From contig OU452201.1 in the NCBI GenBank assembly GCA_911728435.2, positions 11,532,001-11,596,000 on the forward strand: a stretch of 64,000 nt of DNA, given 5' to 3'. This DNA is from Apoderus coryli (taxonomy: Eukaryota; Arthropoda; Insecta; Coleoptera; Attelabidae). The position numbers and the translations under genes were made by a program. Of the stretch, positions 57,035 through 64,000 are shown one piece after another; positions within the stretch are counted from its first letter, which is position 1, and each line of letters starts with the position of its first letter. The notes below the pieces were generated by a model. It saw nothing but the letters and a program-made list of their open reading frames with translations, did not search any database and was not told where the DNA came from.

Positions 57035-58000
57035 TAAGTACTTTGCTTCTGAGTTTGTTAGATGATAGAGATTTAAGCATGGTCCAGGAATAAGCATTTG
57101 AGTCAGGTATATATTTGCATGAGATTTAAAATCGTGTTTTAGTAAAGTTAAGAATGACATAAATTTTTATTAATACATAATTTATTTCCAAATAACTAAA
57201 CTTTTCGTGCTACTCTTGTTTTGATTTCCTCCATAAAAAAACTTGGTTACTTTTAAATTAAAACATCTTATTTTCAGACTATATTGCATGGTCAGTCTAA
57301 ACAATACAGTCCTAAAAATAATTAATGAAAGAATAAAGTAAATTCAGTGAAACTGATCTGAATGTCGAGATAGCTTTTAAGTGGCGATGGGTTATATACT
57401 GGTTTATCGTTTCGGCGTGGCAAAAATGGAAAAATAACTTTTAAAACAACCATATCTCCAGCGCAATCGTGTCCAAATCGCCCAGTTAAATGGTAGGAAC
57501 GTGTGTGGCTGACCGTAGACACAGAAGTTTACTCTCTTTTAAGATATAATAGTAATGATAATATCTCCAGCAACTGCTTTATCCACTGAATCGAGCAGTG
57601 TTATCTTGTAACGAAATATACATTTACAAAATGTGAACTCAATGTGCTTAATTTAAATAAAGTTTCGAAAAATATGTTCGTCTAATAAACAAAAAAATCG
57701 CTGTGTCCCCCTAAATTTTCCCGAAGGTTGAACTATCCGCCTCAATAATATAGAGTGGAGTTCATTGCAAATGCTTTACATTATAATCTACATTATGTAA
57801 TAACAACTGGGTAACGAAATGTTTTCATAAAATATTTAAAATCTAAAAAATAAACTATTATTATTATTATAAAAATTATAATAACATTCTAAACTATAAA
57901 CCAACCCAACTACTTTATTCAAAAATTATAAAGAAATCAAATTAAAGAAGTAATCCATTAGATGCTCCTAACAGACAGTCACAAAGTGAGCATTTTATAC
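57035..58000. other. Unassigned; possible family A tail at 57895-57935
   Basis: On the minus strand at 57935-57898, ATTTTTGAATAAAGTAGTTGG matches the 3' tail of family A (compare 205-230). Nothing else recognised. Confidence 0.35.
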
Positions 58001-58002
58001 CA

Positions 58003-58090
58003 CCAAGGCTGATGATGGAGCTGAGTCTCCGAAACATGTCCCTTTGACATAATTTATGAATTAAATAGCGGAGACGATGATTTTTGTTTT
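58003..58090 (+). repeat. Hammerhead-family repeat (copy E) with tail
   Basis: A hammerhead (58005-58044) followed at the family spacing by AATAGCGGAGACGATG and TTTTGTTTTATT, the degenerate tail also seen at 16115-16140 and 62383-62405. Confidence 0.65.
58005..58044 (+). ncRNA. Hammerhead ribozyme, copy E, intact core
   Basis: Stem I AAGG (58005-58008) pairs with CCTT (58041-58044); CTGATGA is 58009-58015. Stem II is GGAG/CTCC with loop CTGAGT (58017-58030), GAAA is 58031-58034, stem III ACATGT 58034-58039, and the cleavage-site C 58040 (GUC). Every core base is consensus. Stem I is short (4 bp plus one possible outer C-G pair), so activity may be low. Confidence 0.78.
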
Positions 58091-58334
58091 ATTGTAATAA
58101 AGAAATCAACTGTTGTCCTCGAGGCACGGATAGCTCTCCATATTTAAGTGTAAAAGGAATATTTCTGTGACCTTTTTGTCATTTACCTCTTTCGTAAGAC
58201 TCTTTATTGTAGCCGTCAGCTATTTTATTATTTAAAGTATTCCATATTTTGAATTATTATGACCCTTTTCAACTATCTACGAACGCTTTTGTCACCAAAA
58301 TACTTTTTTTATTCTCGACGCGCGTTCCGTTAAC

Positions 58335-58475
58335 AAAAAAAGTGTTTTGGTGAAGTGGTAAAACGTGTGTTAATTTAGTGTTTTACACCAAAGGTTCTAC
58401 ACACCGATTATATCATAAAAAATTTGCGTCTAGTGTCAGCATAAAGTTTTTGTTACATTATGTAAAAAGCAATTC
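58335..58475 (+). repeat. tRNA-like SINE sharing the hammerhead element's 3' tail
   Basis: TGGTGAAGTGGTAAAACGTG fits an A box, and ACACCAAAGGTTCTACACACC contains a degenerate B box at tRNA-like spacing. The 3' end (58443-58475), AAGTTTTTGTTAC then ATGTAAAAAGCAATTC, matches the 3' segment of the hammerhead elements (4637-4675, 45808-45840). A shared 3' end between a SINE and another element usually means shared retrotransposition machinery. Confidence 0.55.
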
Positions 58476-58705
58476 ATCAAAAACTAATGGGTTCATCCTA
58501 GGACTCCCCCATATTCAGATACCAAAATTGAGTTAAATTGGTTCAAGCTTTTAGGCGATATCGTGGAAGAATAGATACAGACACACAGACAGACAGACTT
58601 CCATCTGGAAAAGGTCTTAATCGTCTCAGGGAACTTCAAAAGGGTTTTATCCGCCTTTATCTCATTTTTTTAGCGCATTCACAATACTTTCCCTATGGGT
58701 CGGAA
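58476..58705 (-). repeat. Family A 5' half, truncated
   Basis: Minus-strand family A from its 5' end (AGGGAAAGTATTGTGAATGC at 58695) through ATAAAGGCGGATAAAACC, CCAGATGGAAGTCTGTCTGT, GCCTAAAAGCTTGAACC and AGTCCTAGGATGAACCCATT to TTAGTTTTTGATG (58477). It abuts the SINE tail at 58475. Confidence 0.7.
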
Positions 58706-61040
58706 AAGTAAAAACTTCTTAGAATGTTATCCAAATGTATGATTAAGTTACGAAGGGTTCAAGGATCTAGCCAGTATTATAATACCCCTACATGATACAC
58801 TAATAATCTCATATGAGTTATTTCTTTTGCAATAGACAAACAACATAATTGGAACTAATTACCTTTACGTTCGGTCTTACGTTTATCTACTTTCTTCCAA
58901 AAAAATTTCCTTAAATTCAATGAAATAAACTTTTTTATATTGATATTTTTTCTATCACATAAAAATACATTGTTTAAAAGCAAATGATAGCTTTTATTAA
59001 AAATAAAAAGCGTTATTTTCATATTAACCGTAAAAAAGAATCAACTTGTATCACTCATTGTATATTGCATGAAATTTGCACAAGATCAATAATGTACGGC
59101 GTGCCTCTGTCCTCTCAATTGCCTAAAATAATAAAATTTTTACTACCAATTTTGCCATTAATGTAATGGCTTGCGTTCAGCGGTGAGCTGCATTCAGCAT
59201 TTTAACATTGCTTATTTAATGTCCAAAAAGTATTTTATATAAAAAAACATACTGACAACCAGTCCCCAGCATAACATCCATAAATTTATGATATTAATGC
59301 TTAAAATTGTAATTTACTGCCACTTTTAAAACATCCATATATTGCGGTTTTATACGTTTGAAATACTCGTAGATATGTTCTATGATTTTTATTTTTATGC
59401 GACTTATTAATACGAAGAATTATTTGATAATTAACTTTTTTTGTAGGTACTAATTATAGTACCTATTAAGGCTTACATCTAAATTTCTAATTTCGAAAAA
59501 AATATAATATGTAACTATCTGAACATTCGTTCATCCTATCATTCAATTGAGTCTGCACAATTTCTGTTGTTCTGAACTCTTGTATTACGGTTTACCTAAA
59601 TCACAAGTTCGCCGCGATATGGATATTTTGTGGTAAACTGTTAATAATTATGAACAATTTTTACATTAGCATATTGAGTAGATTGAGCATGTCCTCCAAG
59701 ATTTGCATGCTCTTTTTGTCTTCTGGTGGACGAGTACCGACTATGTATACTTAGTTGACAATGCAATGAGTGCAGATTAAAGAGTAACTTTGAAATTTAT
59801 TTGTGTCCCGTGGTTTGAGAAATAATATTTAAAATATAAACCCGTAAAGTTTAAAATTCAAAACAGGCGCTACAAATACTGTGGAATATACCTGAACAAA
59901 TTTCATTTTAATGGAATAATCATTTGTGCAAATATTTGAATATTTTTTGATATTGAAATATAAAGCTCATTTCTTATTTCCGACATTGTGTGCACAGCAT
60001 TCATGGAAATTTAATCAAAAAATTATGAGAAACACCGGAGGCGGTGGTGTGCCGTTCCTTATGATCGATGATGGGGGTTTTGTAGTGGGTTGGCGTACAG
60101 AAACAGCCCTGTAAAAATAACAACGCCGCTTAAAATTCACAACAGAATTGGATTAACTGACGCCCAAAAGAATATTCTATAAACTGACGGACGGTTTTTT
60201 TTTTATTTCTACTAAATCAATTTTAATGTTAATCTCATTCAAATGTTTTAAAATGTTCAATCAACGACACATATTCACTAAAAATATAAAGCTTATTGGA
60301 ATATCTTGTAAAGTTAATAAATTAATTATTGTATATGCCAGAAACTTAATATAACGTCCAATTTGTAATAATTCCCATCAAATAATATTTTTAAAACATT
60401 CCGTATATTGATCGTTCAGATATAATTCTTTTTAATTTTATGTGCGTTTTTTTTTTAATCGGCAACATTAAGTCCTCTATAAAACATGTTCCAACCGTAT
60501 CAAAATAGTTGTAATTGTTGCCAGCGGGCAGATAGAATCTTATATATGCGGCCCATTTTCTTTCTTTTTGGGAATGATTTTACCTTTATTATGGTATTCC
60601 GGCGTAATTTTCTCGATAACAATTATGGAGATTATCGAATATATAAGTCCAAAACTGACCGTTTTAGCTATTAAATTTAACAGATTGCAATAAAATTTAA
60701 TTTTGGAATACGTTTTATAGTAGTCGTTGACTGAATTAATAATTTGATAGACTTATTTATACGTTCGTGCAGTGCCGGTTTCAGTGTACTGAGAAAACAA
60801 TAAAATGATTAAGAAGCGTTTTTTTGAGTTTTATTAAACAACAATAATTTAATCCTGAATTCAATAATAATTATACCAATTTAAAATAAGATGCTTGAAA
60901 GTCAGTTTTTTACATAGGTAGGTGGGTAGGTTCAAAATGAGTGAGGCTGCATCGAACCCTCTACTGTGACCACCGAGGGTCTCATATGTATTTATATTTC
61001 AACCAGCAGCTCAAACTTACTCATTTTTGGCAGTTCTCAT
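58706..61040. other. No recognisable feature
   Basis: AT-rich spacer. The open frames at 59926-60114 and 60486-60674 match nothing known to me. Confidence 0.35.
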
Positions 61041-61045
61041 ATTAA

Positions 61046-61290
61046 AAATATATAGGTAAGGCAAGAACATAGTACATGTTGCGCCGTCGCCTCATTAACC
61101 TCAGGCACAATCGGCACTCGGAATTTTCCAAGAGACCCAGCCGCGTGCAATGATGATTCAAACGACAATGACCAGTGTATAGTCCAACCAGGCAACGCAG
61201 ATTAGATTTTATTGGAGAACCATTAAATACCTGCGAACGAAGTCGTGACTTTTTCACAGCAGAAAATCCCTAATAAATTTTTCACAAACA
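61046..61290 (-). pseudogene. LINE C-terminal (RNase H/zinc-knuckle) relic
   Basis: Minus-strand reading: SRLRSQVFNGSPIKSNLRCL, VGLYTGHCRLNHHCTRLGLL and ENSECRLC, then a one-base frameshift into EVNEATAQHVLCSCLT. The 'LVGLLTGHCxLNxHLxRxGLxxxxxCRxCxExxETxxHxLCxC' pattern is the end of ORF2 in R1/jockey LINEs carrying RNase H. Nothing else of the element was seen nearby. Confidence 0.8.
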
Positions 61291-62318
61291 CATGTCTGCC
61301 TCGGTCGGCATAATCATAATTTTTAAATTTTATATATACCTAAATTCTTCTTCCTCAACTACTATTAGATTGTTTGTTATAAGGGCGTAAGAGCCACTAA
61401 TAGCGGAACATCATACACCTAAGTTTTTGCCAATATTTTTCAAAAGTCTCGTTTCCTTATTTAAATAAAATAATTAAAATAGGGCAATTTCATTTCAGAA
61501 AATAAATAGATTAACAACATCCCCGCTGTGAAATATTAACAAAACTGTTAGGGGGCTTTTGCAGATTTCGCCCATCACTGTCCTTTGATTCATTGTCTGT
61601 CAAAGTTAGGCATATCGGGAAACTTCGTTACTTCCAGGTAGGAGGATGAGGCGGCGGAACATCGTACAATTGTTTGCTCTCCAGCCTAAGCAAGAGTTTG
61701 GGATATTTGGTAAAATAAAAGAGGAAAACTAAAAGAAGCTCATCCAAATAAATATATGTTCATTAAGAAGATTGATCTGTTGGATGAAATATGAATATGA
61801 GCCACAATAGATCCTTTTCAATGTCCAAAGATTGAACCTATACCTACCTAGATCTAGGATAGTTTACATGAAACTTACCTATTAAACTTTTAATTATTTT
61901 AAGATGAATTATTGTTACACAATGCATTTTTAAGGAATAAGGAAGTGAGGTGGATTCTAATTGAAGAGGGCTGATTTTAGTTATCCGTTATCTCTCTCGT
62001 TGTATCTAATTGTTGCTTTTTAAATTCACGTTTCATTATCAGTACCTACATACTTGCATTTGATAAACAAATGTACAAATATTTAAAATCATGGACGATT
62101 TTCCCTTTCTATTCGAAATTATTTAACATAGAAAATACATTTTTTTTTGACTAATTAATGCAAAAACACAAATCATCAAATCTTGGTCTAATTTTGTCAT
62201 AGTGTAATAAATATATTGATTTACCTTTGTTAATATAGACAAGTATTTGGTAAGTGTTTTAGTTTTAACATCGATATCTAAACTAACTTCCTCATTTCAA
62301 TTTACTTAGGTAAAGTTT
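61291..62318. other. No recognisable feature
   Basis: AT-rich spacer. Confidence 0.4.
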
Positions 62319-62410
62319 GTGACTGATGATGAAACCTACTGCTTTCAAAACTTGTTTCACTTAGAGTGATTTTTTGATGAATAAATTTGTGGCGGTGACG
62401 TTTTGTTTAC
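62319..62410 (+). repeat. Decayed hammerhead-family repeat (copy F)
   Basis: Stem I GTGA (62319-62322) pairs with TCAC (62357-62360); CTGATGA is 62323-62329. Stem II is GAAA/TTTC (62331-62334, 62343-62346), stem III ACTTGT, cleavage-site base T 62356. The invariant GAAA is AAAA (62347-62350), so the ribozyme should be dead. The tail AATTTGTGGCGGTGACGTTT follows near 62382. Confidence 0.6.
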
Positions 62411-63020
62411 TTTGTTTTAATTAAAATATAGTGCTGCTGTAAACGGAGTGCAAAAAATTTAAAATATTTTTGGGATCGGCACCCACTTCAACTTCAGTTA
62501 CTCTTTTTTGGCAGTTCTCATGCAGCTATTAAAAATATATAGGTAAGGTTCATTTTTGCTTAAAAAAGTAATAACTTTTTATGGTTCTAAAGTGAATGGT
62601 TTTGCAGCAATTTGCCTCTAAACTAAAGTCTGCAAGTGCTTGAGATACTGTGTAACATTATTATGTAAATTTCGAGAATTTGCCATAATTCAAAAACGCC
62701 TATAAATATTTTTTTTAAATTTCGTACCCGCTACATTCTTTGAAAAAGTCGTATTTAACATAAACAATATTTTTAAAAAATCAACCAGTGGCATGGTATA
62801 GGGGTTAGTGACACATTTTATCCCTCTATTTTTTACGCCACTGGATATTTTTGCCGCGTCTTTTTGAAACACTCTGTATAAGTATTTTGTGGAGCACACC
62901 GACGTGTTTGATTTTTGGTTACCTATATCCAGCTTCTATCCGTTATATGGATTAACTCAGAACATATAATGTTAATTTTCAAGAAGTAATCCATGATTTC
63001 GAGGAGTGAGAGTAATATAA
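62411..63020. other. No recognisable feature
   Basis: AT-rich spacer. Confidence 0.35.
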
Positions 63021-63021
63021 A

Positions 63022-63113
63022 TAAAAGACGTCTACTCCACAATAAAATCCTTATAATTAGTATTCAGCTTACCATACCATACATGTTTCGGGATCTGATA
63101 TTCCCAGTGGTAC
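63022..63113 (-). repeat. Hammerhead-family repeat with deleted core (copy G)
   Basis: On the minus strand: TACCACTGG (63112-63104), GATCCCGAAAC (63095-63085), ACATGTATGGTATGG, and the tail TTATTGTGGAGTAGACGTC (about 63045-63026). Compared with copies B and C it has lost the GATGA part of CTGATGA but keeps the flanking stem I and GAAAC-ATGTATGG parts. No activity is expected. Confidence 0.55.
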
Positions 63114-63404
63114 AAATTTAAATATTTCAGAGAGTCATTAAACGAAAGTGACTTTTGTTTAATATCAATGTCAGGATGGAGTCGTCAAGGATTTTAGGAC
63201 TATTTTATCGTCACTAAAGCCACATTTTTTAGGTTGATATGGAATTCGAAATCATTATATAGAAGACGGTAAACTCCCATGTACAGAACAGAAACCAGTA
63301 AATTCAGACTGGGATTTTGAATGAGTAATCATGTAATGGTCTAATTATCTTTTAACCACATAAATATTTGCTATTAGAGAATTGTGAGAATTTGTTTTTT
63401 TCTT

Positions 63405-63720
63405 AGAAAATTGAAGTGGAATTCTTCCAGATCAAATCTTGGATATCGAGGTGAGTCTGTGAAGTATCAGAACTTTTTCCTAACGGTGATGTTATACAAG
63501 GCTCCCATCTCCAACCTTTACTGTTTAATATATTTATTAGTGAATTTGGATTCTTTACTGGTGGTTATCTTGGCTTATGTGGATGACTCAAAAATTCTGC
63601 AGCATGTTTGAGAGATGACAGATGAGAATATCTTCCCACATATTATTAATAATGTGACTTGCAAATTAGTAACTGTGAATTTAGTCGACTATCTGTTTGG
63701 CTATTAATTAAATGTTTTAA
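63405..63720 (+). pseudogene. LINE reverse transcriptase palm fragment
   Basis: GDVIQGSHLQPLLFNIFI (about 63485-63540; the GVPQGSxLGPLLFxxFI motif) is followed after a frameshift by LAYVDDSKILQHV (to 63608; the YADD box as YVDD). The degraded continuation has VTCKLVTVNL-like sequence. The catalytic pair DD is retained but the reading is broken, and the element continues to neither side. Confidence 0.7.
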
Positions 63721-64000
63721 TTGGCCTTTTATTATTTTAATTAGCAATTTTATATGTTTATATTGTTCTATATATTAGGTATAAACAATTTGGATGAAAT
63801 TATAGAAGTATCGTATCAAAGTATCAGATATTCTAATTAATTTAGTTAATGATGATTAATGATTAAGAAACGTAAGATAGTTAGACTGAAGTTGTTCACA
63901 TTCGTATACATAGTAGGTCACGACGTGGATAGACTGTAATCGAATACCTTAAAATTTTAACAAAAATTTCTTTTTCCGCAGTGTGATCATTATAATTATA

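Noticed and set aside
1..64000. CRISPR arrays, bacterial operons, rRNA genes or canonical tRNA genes
   Set aside because: None found. The 46-bp tandem array has no unique spacers, and the tRNA-like blocks are degenerate and embedded in dispersed repeats.

Overview
This is about 64 kb of AT-rich animal DNA, almost certainly from an insect with a large, transposon-filled genome. The evidence is eukaryotic mobile elements of insect type: a DD34D mariner, Tc1/mariner relatives, piggyBac and hAT remnants, jockey/R1-like and RTE-like LINEs, and a copia relic. There are also tRNA-like and 5S-like retroposons, one spliced protein-coding exon, and no bacterial or viral gene organisation. I could not place the insect order.

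The only piece of a probable host gene is an 84-nt exon on the minus strand (34106-34189). It has clean splice sites and encodes a charged coiled-coil segment resembling the C-terminal box of Dachshund. If that is right, most of the window is intron of a dac homologue, filled by waves of mobile DNA. No other host exon was recognised.

Layout. 1-10 kb: a tRNA-tailed dispersed repeat (here 'family A'), a hAT-like MITE, a LINE 3' end, an element with an intact hammerhead ribozyme, a copia remnant and a DDE transposase relic. 10-21 kb: an internally deleted piggyBac-like element; a mariner inserted into a family A copy; an element with two hammerheads in inverted orientation; a long inverted repeat; and a Tc1/mariner-like element split by a LINE with an 11-bp target duplication. 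21-34 kb: a 24-bp perfect palindrome, the best family A copy, an RTE-like LINE relic, a MITE, and a 3.0-kb element with terminal repeats carrying a decayed transposase and a convergent accessory ORF. 34-47 kb: the dac-like exon, LINE and transposase relics, and a 46-bp satellite interrupted by a 299-bp insertion containing a perfect 60-bp inverted repeat. 47-64 kb: foldback elements, LINE relics, a hAT element with a three-layer nest, a transposase relic, another intact-looking hammerhead, a tRNA-like SINE and more LINE fragments.

The most unusual signal is the set of hammerhead ribozyme motifs: four with intact cores and at least three decayed copies. Most belong to one repeat family with a conserved downstream tail, as expected for Penelope-like or retrozyme-type retroelements. 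A second hammerhead element shares its 3' tail with a tRNA-like SINE and has produced a snap-back insertion inside the satellite. No transposase or reverse transcriptase in the window is intact. All assignments are by eye from motifs; no database search was run.
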